From Rhizomys pruinosus (Eukaryota > Chordata > Mammalia > Rodentia > Spalacidae): DNA of 64,000 bases. Below the pieces are notes generated by a model. The model had not been told where the DNA came from and did not search any database. It saw only the letters and a program-made list of their open reading frames with translations. Positions 20,695 through 29,917 of this stretch are shown piece after piece. The translations under genes were made by a program, and so were the position numbers. The DNA is taken from the NCBI GenBank assembly GCA_009823505.1, contig VZQC01010991.1, forward strand, positions 1,492,858 through 1,556,857, written 5' to 3'. Each line of letters starts with the position of its first letter. Within the stretch, counting starts at the first letter, position 1.

Positions 20695-20812
20695 TTTCTT
20701 TTTTGTTTCTAGAGCTAGGATCTCACTATGCAGTCTGGCTGGCCATGAAATCATAATCCTCCTGCCTCTGCCTCCCAAGTTTTGGGTTCACACATGTGCC
20801 ACCTCATCTGTC
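20695..20812 (-). mobile_element. old B1-like SINE
   Basis: 'gagctaggatctcactatgc' and 'cctcctgcctctgcctccca' mark a decayed reversed B1. Confidence 0.75.
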
Positions 20813-20932
20813 TATGTTAATTTTGAACTTAAATCAACCTTGGGTTCAAGAAATCCCATTTATAAAGGCGTTAACCTCTGAACATGCTGTGAGATTTGGT
20901 TTGCTAACATGATAAAGATCCTGCATCTTTGG

Positions 20933-21140
20933 GACTAGAGAGATGGCTCAGGGCTTAAGAACACTAAATGCTCTTGCAGAGGTCATGGGTTTGAGTCCCA
21001 GCACCCACATGATGGCTAGCAACTGTCTGTAACTCCAGTTCCAGGTGAGCTGGTGCCCTCTTCTGGCTTCCTTGGGCATTGCATGACACAGGTGCACTTA
21101 CAAACATGTAGGCATAGCACTCATACACATTAAATTAATA
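20933..21140 (+). mobile_element. B2 SINE
   Basis: 'gggactagagagatggctca' through 'gggcattgcatgacacaggt' to the CATACACATTAAATTAATAA tail. Confidence 0.94.
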
Positions 21141-21142
21141 AT

Positions 21143-21283
21143 TTCTTTGTCTTTTTGATACAGAGTCTCCCTGTAGCCCCAGCTGGCCTGAACTTGCTAT
21201 GTAGACCAGGCTGGCCTTGACGTCTGCCTGCCTCTGCCTCCCAAGTGTTGGATTTAAAGGTGTTTACCATCATGCCCAGCTAA
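21143..21283 (-). mobile_element. B1 SINE with small deletion
   Basis: GTCTTTTTGATACAGAGTCT, with 'gaactcacagagatc' shortened, ending 'gtttaccatcatgcccagct'. Confidence 0.93.
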
Positions 21284-21309
21284 ATTTTTAAAAGTTAAAA
21301 AAAATATTC

Positions 21310-21480
21310 TGCACCTATGATAGCGGTCTATCATTTCATTTATTACAGTATTTTTTTCTGGTTTAGGTATCTGGGTAACTAATACAGGCCTTGTGAAATG
21401 AATTGGAAATCTATTTGCTGACCTATGCAGGCTTGATATCATTTCTTTCCTGAATGCTTGATAGAATTCTGTCTTTGGAC
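21310..21480 (-). mobile_element. old L1 ORF2 fragment
   Basis: 'tctggtttaggtatctgggt', 'ggccttgtgaaatgaattgg' and 'atttctttcctgaatgcttg' match antisense L1 ORF2 in order. Confidence 0.7.
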
Positions 21481-21484
21481 ATTT

Positions 21485-21820
21485 TGTGCTGCTGTCACAG
21501 AGTGATTTATAATGCACAGAAATAGACCAGATTGCAAGTTTGGAGGCTGAGAAGTCCAAGACCCAGAGGCCAGCACAGCTGAGGGCCTGCTCTGAACACC
21601 ATAACACAGCAGAAGGCCTTACATGGTGGAAGAGAGCAAGAAAAGGGTTCCCACTCTAGAGGTGATGCCATTACTCTATGTGGGAAGGCAGAGTCCGCAT
21701 GACATACATGCCACCTAAAAGTCTCACCTTCCAGTAAAGTCACCAGGGCAATTAAAGCTCAGCGAGTGTTAGCGGAAACATCCATCTCCAACAGAGCATT
21801 CTGAGCCTGGCATTTGTCAG
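21485..21820 (+). mobile_element. ancient dispersed repeat
   Basis: 'ttttgtgctgctgtcacaga', 'tggaggctgagaagtccaag' and 'ggccttacatggtggaagag' follow the same common mammalian repeat as 14571-15310. Family name not assigned. Confidence 0.55.
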
Positions 21821-21821
21821 A

Positions 21822-21904
21822 ATGTTTTTATTAGAGGGTTAGGGAACTCTAGGGACAGAACTTAGGGCTTTGTATGTGTTAGACAATTGCTCTGCCTAGC
21901 CCCT
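21822..21904 (-). mobile_element. ID SINE fragment
   Basis: 'ggacagaacttagggctttg' and 'attgctctgcctagcccc' fit a reversed ID head. Confidence 0.65.
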
Positions 21905-21913
21905 TATTAGAAA

Positions 21914-21939
21914 CTGTTAAAGACTTATTTTATTTTTAA

Positions 21940-21971
<32 letters not shown>

Positions 21972-22072
21972 ACGCAGTCGTGAGCCACCCCATGTGGGAG
22001 CTAGGAACTGAACTCATGTCCTCTGCAAGAACAGTACCCGTGGTTTTAAACATTGAGTCATTTCTCCAGCCC
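21914..22072 (-). mobile_element. B2/B3 SINE with internal (TG)n
   Basis: A reversed element whose 3' half is a TG tract (21943-21970). 'gagctaggaactgaactcat' and 'gagtcatttctccagcccc' mark the head. Direct repeats CCCCTTATTAGA flank it. Confidence 0.85.
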
Positions 22073-22087
22073 CTTATTAGATTTGGG

Positions 22088-22210
22088 TTTTCTTGAGACA
22101 GGGTCTCTGGCAGCCCCAGCTGGCCTGGAACTCTATATGTAGACCAGGCTGACCCCCTTCTGCCTCCCAGTACATTCATACACATAATAAAATAAATTAA
22201 AAAAAAACCA
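22088..22210 (-). mobile_element. truncated B1 joined to a B2 tail
   Basis: A reversed B1 (GAGACAGGGTCTCTGGCAGC to 'cttctgcctccc') stops at about 22168. It is joined to a forward B2 3' tail (agtacattcatacacataat, then A-rich). The two halves are in opposite orientation, so a rearrangement or deletion is likely. Confidence 0.75.
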
Positions 22211-22508
22211 AATTGTACCAAACATAATATAAATCTGAAATTTAATGAAATAGAACATGTTAAACCATAGAGAAAAATAAATGGTGGTAGTAACTAGGCT
22301 CTGAAAAGATTAATCTGACCTCCCTAACTCAAGCCAGGCAGACTGAGCAAGAAAAAAAAAGGCAGGAAAGCACAAATTATCAATATCAAAATGCTAGAAC
22401 TTTGCCATTGATCCTGCAAACACTGAATGGGTTATTGGGAGATAGCCTGAATAAATTGCTTGCAATAAATCCTAAAGCTTAAATAAAAATTGATTAAAAT
22501 TGATTACA

Positions 22509-22662
22509 ATTTTTTTTTTGTCTTTTTGAGACAGGGTCTCCATGTAGTCCCAGCTGTCCTGGAACTCACTCTGTAGACCAGGCTGGCTTTGAACTCACAA
22601 AGATCCGCCTGCCTCTGCCTCCCAAGTGCTAGGATTAAAGGCGTGCACCACCACACCTGGCC
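22509..22662 (-). mobile_element. B1 SINE
   Basis: Poly(T), GTCTTTTTGAGACAGG through 'gcgtgcaccaccacacctgg'. Near-consensus. Confidence 0.96.
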
Positions 22663-22724
22663 AATTAATTCTTTTTATTCAAATTATTGAAATAAACTTC
22701 AAAAGAAATAGAATTTGGGGGTAT

Positions 22725-22730
22725 GTGCAT

Positions 22731-22765
<35 letters not shown>

Positions 22766-22785
22766 TGTGTGTCTGTGTGTGTGCA
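22725..22785. repeat. (TG)n microsatellite
   Basis: TG units with TCTG interruptions. Confidence 0.95.
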
Positions 22786-22849
22786 GGAGTGTGCTTGCCA
22801 CAGTGCACGTTGTGGACATGGAAGGATGTTCAGCTTGGTTGGTCCTCTC

Positions 22850-23083
22850 CTCCCTCCTTTTTGAGACAAGCTTGGCATCTGCTGTTTCTCTGCTGTGCAC
22901 ACCAGGCTACTTGGTCTGCGAGCTTCTGAAGCTTCTCCTGTTTGCACCTCACATCTCCTTGAAAGAGAAAAGAGCTGACAAAGCTCATTGTACAGGTCTT
23001 GCTTTTAAATGGGTTCTTGGGAGTCTAACTCAAATCCTCAAACATATGGCAAATGCTTTGACTCACTAAGTCATATCCCCAGC
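22850..23083 (-). mobile_element. B4/RSINE1-type SINE, diverged
   Basis: 'tgggttcttgggagtctaac', 'tcaaatcctcaaacatatgg' and 'actaagtcatatccccagct' mark the reversed head. The distal part is degenerate. Confidence 0.65.
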
Positions 23084-23133
23084 TCCAAATAGAAAATCTT
23101 AGTAATCTCCTATCTATTAAAGAAATTAAATCT

Positions 23134-23345
23134 GAGACTGGAGAAAATGGCTCAGCAGGTAAGAGAACTGACTGTTCTTGCAGAAGACCCAGATTCATTT
23201 CCCAAAACCCACATAGTGACTAAACTGTAACCCCAGCTTCAGGGGATCCAACCCCTTCTTCTGGTCTCTGTGGGCATCATACACATGGGTGGATCTGCAT
23301 GTATGCAGGAAAAACACTCATACACATAAAATAAAAATAAGTGAA
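23134..23345 (+). mobile_element. B2 SINE, diverged
   Basis: 'gagactggagaaaatggctc' to an ACACTCATACACATAAAATA tail. The middle is shortened. Confidence 0.9.
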
Positions 23346-23381
23346 GCCAAAACCCTTTTTAATTTGTAGTTTAAAAAATTC

Positions 23382-23545
23382 TTTTTTTTTTTTTTTTTTT
23401 TTTTTTTTTGAGACAGGGTCTCCCTCTAGCCCCAGCTGGTAGGGAACTCACTATGTAGACCAGGCTGGCCTTGAACTCAAAGAGCTCCACCTGCCTCTGC
23501 CTCCAGAGTGCTGGGATTACAGATGTGTGCTGCCATGCCCAGCTA
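23382..23545 (-). mobile_element. B1 SINE
   Basis: A 28-base poly(T), GAGACAGGGTCTCCCTCTAG and 'gtgtgctgccatgcccagct'. A 15-base TSD AGTTTAAAAAATTCT lies on both sides (about 23367-23381 and 23546-23560). Confidence 0.97.
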
Positions 23546-23566
23546 GTTTAAAAAATTCTAATAAGG

Positions 23567-23725
23567 ATCTGGGTGTGGTGACACATGTCTTTAATCCCCT
23601 CCCAAGGAGGCAGAGACGGGCAGATCTCTGTGAGTTCAAGGCCAGCCTGGTCTACAGAGTGAGCTCCAGGCCAGCTGGGATTAAAGGGAGACCCTGTCTC
23701 AAAAAGACCAAAAAAAAAAAAAGTT
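23567..23725 (+). mobile_element. B1 SINE
   Basis: 'ggatctgggtgtggtgacac' to 'aaaaagaccaaaaaaaaa'. It is head-to-head with the previous B1, about 21 bases apart. Confidence 0.94.
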
Positions 23726-23728
23726 TAG

Positions 23729-23982
23729 GGGCTGGAGTGATGGCCCTAGCGGTTAAGAGCGCCGACCGCTCTTGCAGAGGACCCGGGTTCGATCCCCAGC
23801 ACCCACATGGCGGCCGAGAGCCATCTGTAACTCCAATTCCAGGAGAACTCCAGTTCCAGGGGAGTCCGACGGCCTCTTCTGACCTCCGCGGCATTGCACG
23901 ACACGGGTGCACAGACTTGCATGCAGACAGTACATTCATACACATACGGAAATAAATAAAATTAAAAAAAAATTAAAAAAAG
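23729..23982 (+). mobile_element. B2 SINE, full length
   Basis: From 'ggggctggagtgatggccct' to an AATTAAAAAAAG tail. It is among the least diverged B2 copies here. Confidence 0.96.
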
Positions 23983-24032
23983 AAGTTTAACAAAAATAAA
24001 TAAAATAAAATAAAAGGTAAATAAATAAAAGA

Positions 24033-24360
24033 TATTTTCTAGTTTGCATTGTGATTTCTTTGACTCATGAGTCACTTGGGATGATTTGTTGGTTTTCCTT
24101 TTTCTTGGAGGCTTTTCAATCCTTTGGTGGTGTTTTATTTAAGTTCAGCTAAGCTCTAGACAGGAGGGTGTTAGTGGGAATCTCTTCTGTCTGTTGGCTA
24201 AGGCTGTTCCTGAGGCTTAAACTATTTTCTCTACTTAACCAACAAATTTTCTCATGGTAACAGTGAAGGTACATTTCAGGCATGTTTTCTGAATTTATTA
24301 AATCTTAATGTTGATACTTTTACTACTTATACTTTAAGTAGAACATTAATGATTTCTAAT
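24033..24360 (-). mobile_element. old L1 ORF2/3' fragment
   Basis: 'attttctagtttgcattgtg' and 'atttctttgactcatgagtc' match antisense L1 in order. Confidence falls to the right of 24130. Confidence 0.6.
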
Positions 24361-24499
24361 CACCATCAATTTAAGCTAAACACAAGGTTTTTGTTGACAT
24401 TTCTGGATTTAGCTCATATTTAGATAAGAACCAATCCACTCCCCCATCTCTGAGTAGGTTAGAGCTTTAGGGTGGTGAAACTGTTTTTCCCATGATGCG

Positions 24500-24780
24500 A
24501 AATACAATAGTGAGTTTGTACCTAATCACATGGGTCAACACGTATAGAACATCTAACAGCAAAAATGAACCCTTAGGTAAACTATGGACTTTGGGTGACA
24601 ATGACGTGTCTGTGTAAGTTCATCGATTGACCAAGGTACCACTGTGGTGCTAGATATTGATAGTGGGGGGAGGCTGTGTCTGGGAGGCGACTGGGGTGCT
24701 GGGGACCCCTGCACTTCCTATTCAATGTTGCCATGAACTTAAAACGGCTCCAAGAAATAAAGCCTACTTAAAAAACCAAT
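24500..24780 (+). mobile_element. old L1M 3' end, sense
   Basis: 'aaactatggactttgggtga', 'gttcatcgattgaccaaggt', 'gtaccactgtggtgctagat' and 'aacggctccaagaaataaag' follow the 3' untranslated region of old L1M elements, including the terminal AATAAA-like signal. Confidence 0.8.
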
Positions 24781-26264
24781 AATGAGATCCCTTGACATTC
24801 CGAAAGTCAGACTAAAGATTAGATGTGGCAGTTATGTGGTCAGTGCTGTTATTAATTAGTTTCTGTAATCCATGTGACTTCAAGGGTGATTTCTTGAAAT
24901 CCCGATTAACTGTAACAAGCTTTACCGGGTGGCAGTAAAATTACTTTGATTACGTCTATTTGAAAAATGAAGCATCTTACTCTAGGATGTGAGTCAGTTG
25001 CAAAATGAACAGGCTCTTAAGGCTCTTAAGGGAGAGGAGCCCCTTGTTCTTACCTCATGCCCTACAGAGACTATATTAAGATTCCCATTACAAGTGCCTT
25101 CAGCTGCCTCTCCTATGAGTTCAGGCGGAGCTTGGTAAATAATATCAGAACTGAGTCATTTATGGTTGAATGACACAGAATGAAAAATAAATGCCTTTCA
25201 GGCAGTTCCTGTTACCTAATATGGATGAAGAAGTCGACACTTTAATGAAAGAGCCCCACCTGTGACCCAAATGAACTTTTCCCTACAAGGATGTTGATCT
25301 AATTTCCTGATCAAAAAAGGAATCCAGAAACACTGTAAATGATCTGTCTGGCCCTGAAAGAAGACTCTTTTCTCTCCTCAAAGGCCTGGTCAACGTAAAT
25401 CTACTGAGTTTATTTCTTAAATAGCCAAGGGTCTGTTGTTTTGTTTTCCTTTAAAGAATTCCAGGTAAAGTTACTCTTCTGTCTTACCCAAAGGGCCTCA
25501 CTGGCAGGTGACACTGGACTCAGGAGGTGACTAGAAACAGCATTCATATCTAGAACTTGGAAGGTAGAATGGGTATTCTTGAAGGACTGTTCTCAACACA
25601 ACTCGCACAGTCCACTGTGAATTCAAAGCCCAGGCTGGTGATGCTTCCTAGAACCAATGTCAATAGTGATGGGTCTTCTAATACAGATGGCAAAGTTGAC
25701 AGAGAGCTTCCTCTTCCAAGCAGCAAGGGGAATGAGAATTTAAGTGGCAGCTTTCAGATAGCTGAACCAAACTTTGAAAGCCATAAGGAAAGGGAGCCCT
25801 TTTCTAAGGAAACAAAAAGACCCATAAACCACATGACTCAGAAACTGCTTTCAAATCAGAAAGCTGATTATGAATCACTGCAGAAAAACCTCAGATCTCG
25901 AAAAAAAAAAAATCTGAGTTATCTCTTAGGAATCAACACTTGAGGTGTTAGCTGATGGTGGACTTGTCCTGATTCACTGGCCTGGAGTAACCTCAGAGTG
26001 ATATTAAAATAGGTCAGTTTGTTAGAATATTTGTTTGAAGGCCAGACTAGACTCTAACTTTCTTTTGAATGAATCATAAGAATCTAGGTGATAAAAAAAA
26101 AAAAAAGAATTATCCAGAGAGAAATCTTCCCGAAACAGGCAATATGTGAAAACACAGAGATTTGTTAGAAATCTGTGTTTCTGGATGCTTGAAAGCAGGC
26201 TCTATGGTTATATAACAACCTGGTAAAAGACAAGGTGCCTTGACTATCCAAACTACCAATAAAA
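24781..26264. other. SINE-free unique sequence
   Basis: About 1.5 kb without a recognised repeat, unusual for this window. It contains the open frame at 25554-25943. Conservation could mark it as functional but cannot be judged here. Confidence 0.5.
25554..25943 (+). other. candidate open frame, about 129 codons, no recognised family
   Basis: The frame is open from just after a TAG at 25551 to TGA at 25941-25943, with the first ATG at 25569. The predicted product is hydrophilic, rich in Ser, Asn, Lys and Glu, and has no domain, signal peptide or membrane segment that I recognise. Near the end a run of A gives RSRKKKN. A weak AG before 25554 could be a splice acceptor. It lies in SINE-free DNA, which is mildly in its favour. 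It could equally be chance or a decayed transposon frame. Confidence 0.2.
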
Positions 26265-26360
26265 GCTGGGCTTGATGGTGTGAGCCTGTCCTCCCAGGGG
26301 GATCATGAGTTCAAGGTCAGCCTGGGCCACTTAGTGAGACCTGTCTCAAAACAATCAAAA
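26265..26360 (+). mobile_element. old B1-like SINE
   Basis: 'agctgggcttgatggtgtga' and 'gttcaaggtcagcctgggcc' to ACAATCAAAAG. Confidence 0.7.
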
Positions 26361-26362
26361 GA

Positions 26363-26390
26363 GAGTTGGGGATGTAGCTCAGTGGTAGAG
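26363..26390 (+). mobile_element. ID head, interrupted
   Basis: 'gttggggatgtagctcagtg' is the ID start. It breaks after 'ggtagagc'. 'atggtagaac' resumes at 26637, suggesting that the B1/B2 block at 26391-26634 was inserted into it. Confidence 0.75.
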
Positions 26391-26537
26391 CTTTTTTTTT
26401 TTTTTTTTTTTTGCAGGGTCTCCCTGTAGCCCCAGCTGGCGTGGAACTCATAGAGATCTGCCTTCCTCTGCCTGCCTCTGCCTGCCTCTGCCTCCCAAGT
26501 GCTAGGATTAAAGGCGTGCACTACCATACCCAGCTTA
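26391..26537 (-). mobile_element. B1 SINE
   Basis: Poly(T), 'gcagggtctccctgtagccc', then a (TGCCTC)n expansion of the 'cctgcctctgcctcc' block, ending 'gcactaccatacccagctt'. Confidence 0.93.
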
Positions 26538-26634
26538 AAGATGGTTCTTAGCCACCATGTGGGTGCTGGGAATTGAACTGGGTCCTCTGCAAGAGCAGTC
26601 GGTGCTCTTAAACACTGAGCCATCTCTCCAACCC
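26538..26634 (-). mobile_element. B2 head fragment
   Basis: Reversed B2 head from 'gatggttcttagccaccatg' to 'ccatctctccaacccc'. This B1-then-B2-head order recurs at 2613-2857. Confidence 0.92.
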
Positions 26635-26671
26635 CAATGGTAGAACATATTTAAGGCTACAAAGAAACAAA

Positions 26672-27005
26672 TAGGCTGGAGAGACAGACTTCTCAGATGT
26701 TTTAAATTATTTTCTTTATTTTATTTTATTTTTTATTTATTTCTGTATGTATATCAATGTACTGTCTGCATGCAGGTTTGTGCACCCGTGTCATGCAATG
26801 CCACGGAGAGACAGACTTCTCAGATGTTAATAGCATGTAGTGTTCTTCCAAGTTTGGTTCCCAACACCCACATCAGATAGCTCTCAACCACGTGGAACTC
26901 TTGCTCCAGGGAATCCTATGCCTCTGGCTTCCTTGGGTATCTTCGTGTACACACACATACGCACACCAGCACACACACATACACACGGTTAAAAAATAAA
27001 TACAT
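26672..27005 (+). mobile_element. B3/B2 SINE split by a B2
   Basis: The head 'taggctggagagacagactt' is followed after the insertion by 'ttcttccaagtttggttccc' and 'aacacccacatcagatagct', with a CA-rich tail at 26945-26990. Confidence 0.8.
26702..26804 (-). mobile_element. 5'-truncated B2 SINE with long TSD
   Basis: Only the 3' part is present, from the T-rich tail to 'gtcatgcaatgccac'. It is flanked by about 22-24 identical bases (26678-26701 and 26805-26828), containing GAGACAGACTTCTCAGATGT. Confidence 0.93.
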
Positions 27006-27090
27006 ATTTAAAGACAAAATAAAAATAAACACAATTACTAATAGGTTAGCTCCACATACACACAGCTCTTCAAAGTGATTCATTATATGA

Positions 27091-27450
27091 AACCATTTGC
27101 ATTCAGTGGGATTTTCTAGACATCATACTGTATTCTACTGTCTCAGAATCTATGTTACATGTTACATGGATGAAGGAAATGACCCAGAATGCTTCCAAGC
27201 AATAGGGAATCATTTCCAGCATGAGATTTCAATCATTAACTTCAGACCATACTCAGACCAATGTCCAGGTCCAAGAACCAGGACAATACTGTCAAAGATA
27301 AAACATAGTTTTAAACTGGAAAGCTTAAAGACAGTGAAAGTAGATAAAACCAACATTAGCATGCTGGGAATGATTTTTATGTCTGTACAAAGACAGTTCT
27401 GGAGAAGTCTGGAGGAAGTACTTATTAATACTTGGGAAACTGAAATGTAA
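27091..27450 (+). other. candidate open frame, about 119 codons, no recognised family
   Basis: Open from after TGA at 27088 to TAA at 27448-27450. The first ATG is about 25 codons in. No motif is recognised. It ends at the edge of a segment that was copied to 29.3 kb. Chance or fossil origin is more likely than a gene. Confidence 0.15.
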
Positions 27451-27963
27451 ATAAAAAATTATGTAGATCATGTAGATATTATGGGTTTTAAGATTTTCCG
27501 CTCATGGGGCTGGAGAGATGGCCTAGCGGTTAAGAGCGCTGACCACTCTTGCACAGGACTCAGGTTCGATCCCCAGCACCCACATGGCGGCTGAAAACCA
27601 TCTTTAACTCCAGTTCCAGGGGAGTCTGACACCCTCTTCTGACCTCCAAGGCATTGTGCAACACGGGTACACAAACCTACATGCAGACAGTACACTCATA
27701 CACATAAAAAAATAAATAATAATAATAAAAAAGATTTTCCCTAGGAATCTCCCAAGATTGTCCACTGGGTATTACCTGTGATAGTGTCATTGTCATTAAA
27801 CTCCAAAATGAGAAGAGGAAATGAAAAGGACTGCCCAAGCTTGAAGCCCTCAGCTCTAGAGTCTACGTGTCCACAGACTCTTAACTGTTTTGCCTTCAGG
27901 ATACAGGTAGACCTAGTGTCATCCTGGGGTAACTAGGCTAGTGGTGAATTTCTTGTCATAAGA
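27445..27963 (+). repeat. duplicated segment, source-like copy with B2
   Basis: Outside the B2 insertion this matches 29256-29540 at about 95% by eye over about 285 bases. Shared landmarks are 'aatctcccaagattgtccac' and 'gtctacgtgtccacagactc'. This copy carries a B2 that the other lacks. Confidence 0.93.
27500..27730 (+). mobile_element. B2 SINE, full length
   Basis: 'ggggctggagagatggccta' to an AATAATAATAAAA tail. The TSD AAGATTTTCC lies at 27490-27499 and 27731-27740. The paralogous segment at 29.3 kb shows the unoccupied site. Confidence 0.97.
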
Positions 27964-27967
27964 ACTG

Positions 27968-28110
27968 GGGTTGCAATCCTCTAGTCTATCACTTGTTAGG
28001 ATGAGGATAGGGGAAGTTATTCAACTTCTCTGAACTTCAGCTTCCTCATCTGTGAAAAAGGTGCTTTTCTAAAGTGGGTCAGTGCGACAAATGTATTAAG
28101 TGACTAGTTA
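27968..28110 (+). mobile_element. MIR SINE
   Basis: 'gttattcaacttctctgaac' and 'ttcagcttcctcatctgtga' are the conserved MIR core, with weaker sequence on both sides. Confidence 0.75.
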
Positions 28111-28304
28111 TGGCTAATTCCTATTGCATTAATGGCAATGGAATTAAAAGAAAACCCGGCTTTCACAAGCACAGCCCCAAAGGACTGACACACTGCTTCT
28201 TTCTATTTCAAGACCCAGAAAGTTGGATTCACATACCCACTGCCGAAAAAAAAAAAAAAGAAAAAAACTAGATCAGAACTGAAACTAGAAAAAAACAGCT
28301 TTCT

Positions 28305-28526
28305 TTTTTTTTAATTTTATTTGTTTATGTGTATGAATGTACTGTCTGCATGTCGGTTTGTGCACCCATATCGTGCAATGCTGCAGAGGTCAGAAGAGGG
28401 TGTTGGATTCCCCTGGAACTGTAGTTAAAGACAGTTCTCAGCCGCCATGTGGGTGCTAGGGATCGAAGCCGGGTCCTCTGCAAGAGCAGTCGGTGCTCTT
28501 AACCACTAAGCCATCTCTCCAGCCCT
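28305..28526 (-). mobile_element. B2 SINE, full length
   Basis: Reversed B2. The 17-base TSD GAAAAAAACAGCTTTCT lies at 28288-28304 and 28527-28543. Confidence 0.97.
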
Positions 28527-28649
28527 GAAAAAAACAGCTTTCTAACCTCTTTCGTGACTACATTCCATCCTTCCACATCACCCAATATTACCCTCTCTTG
28601 GTCTCCTTATAAATTTAGACTATATCTACTTTATATCTTTATAAATTTA

Positions 28650-29110
28650 TATATGTATAAATGTATATACATTATAGGCTAAGACCTGGCTATGAGGAAG
28701 TATATTTATTACTGGGTTTTTCTGAGTTTGAATTGCCTTAATATTAGATTTCCAAAGTCCGTTAATTCCCCTGCAAATTTCCCAATTTTCCTTTTCCTTT
28801 ACAGTTGAATAATATTCTGTTGTGTGTGTGGACCACATTTTCATCATCCATTCATCTGTTGATCAACACCCAGACTGATTCCGTTTCCTTGTTGCTGTAA
28901 ACAGAGCAGCAATAGACTTGGATGTGCTGAGATCTCTGTGGCAGGATAAGGACATGCCCAGGAGTCACTGGCTGGGTCACATGCTAGTTCTAGTTTTAAT
29001 TTTTTGTGGAACTTCCAAACTGACTTCCATGATGGCTATATTAATTTGCACTCCCACCAGCAACGAATACAGGTTCCTCTTGTCTTGGGGGTGATATTTT
29101 GTAACCTGAA
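28650..29110 (-). mobile_element. older rodent L1 3' end
   Basis: On the minus strand the frame near 28647-28847 reads a decayed L1 ORF2 C terminus (MKMWSTHTTEYYSTVKEKEN). On the plus strand 'tcatccattcatctgttgat', 'gctgggtcacatgctagttc' and 'ctcccaccagcaacgaatac' are the standard antisense L1 3' landmarks. It is clearly older than the L1 at 29.6-32.0 kb. Confidence 0.82.
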
Positions 29111-29194
29111 CTTCTGTTTAAAACGATACCAAATCATTCTATTATGGTGTTATTTTAATATGTAAACTATATTGCTATCCATAAAATAAAGAAT

Positions 29195-29619
29195 TGGTTT
29201 TTTTATCTTTTCGAGACAGGGTCTCCCCGTAGCCTCAGCTGTCCTAGAACTCACTATGTAAATAAACAAAAAATTATCTAGATCATGTAAATATTGTGGG
29301 TTTTAAGATTTTCCCTAGGAATCTCCCAAGATTGTCCACTGGGTATTACCTGTGATAGTGTCATTGTCATTAAACTCCAAAATGAGAAGAGGAGATGAAA
29401 AGGACTGCCCAGCCTTGAAGCCCTCAGCTCTAGAGTCTACGTGTCCACAGACTCTTATTAACTGTTTTGCCTTTAGGATACAGGTAGACCTAGTGTCATC
29501 CTGGGGCAACTAGGCTAGTGGTGAATTTCTTGTCATAAGACCTTGAACTCACAGAAATACTTTGCCTGCTTCTGCCTCTAGAGTGCTGGGATTAAAGGTG
29601 TGTGTCACCACATCCAGCC
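29195..29619 (-). mobile_element. B1 SINE split by a duplicated segment
   Basis: The left part, about 29195-29257, runs from the T-tail to 'tcctagaactcactatgta'. The right part, 29541-29619, runs from 'ccttgaactcacagaaatac' to 'caccacatccagcc'. About 9-11 consensus bases (gaccaggctgg) are missing at the break, and 285 foreign bases fill it. Confidence 0.92.
29256..29540 (+). repeat. duplicated segment inserted in a B1
   Basis: Copy of the 27445-27963 region without its B2. The site where the B2 sits in the other copy reads 'ttaagattttccctagg' here, with a single AAGATTTTCC. No poly(A) or TSD flanks the insert, so it does not look like retrotransposition. Confidence 0.93.
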
Positions 29620-29628
29620 AAAGTATGG

Positions 29629-29634
29629 GGTTTT

Positions 29635-29665
<31 letters not shown>

Positions 29666-29880
29666 ATTAATTAATTTTTTAATATATATTTTGTACAAGA
29701 TTATCAAATCTAGACCCGTGTTCCCCACCCTATCCCCCACCCCACCAGAGCTCATGCATTCTGCCAAACATGCTTTTCATCTTTCTCAGTCTTTCTCGAT
29801 ATTTTCCATGTGGAAGTTGACTGTTTTAAGCAGAAGTTCACTGTTTCAGTCAGTTCTTTGATGCAGTCCTTTCTGTTGTT

Positions 29881-29917
<37 letters not shown>

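Noticed and set aside
23527..23955. 142-codon plus frame
   Set aside because: It spans a forward B1 and a forward B2. The amino acid pattern recurs at every B1 and B2 in the window.
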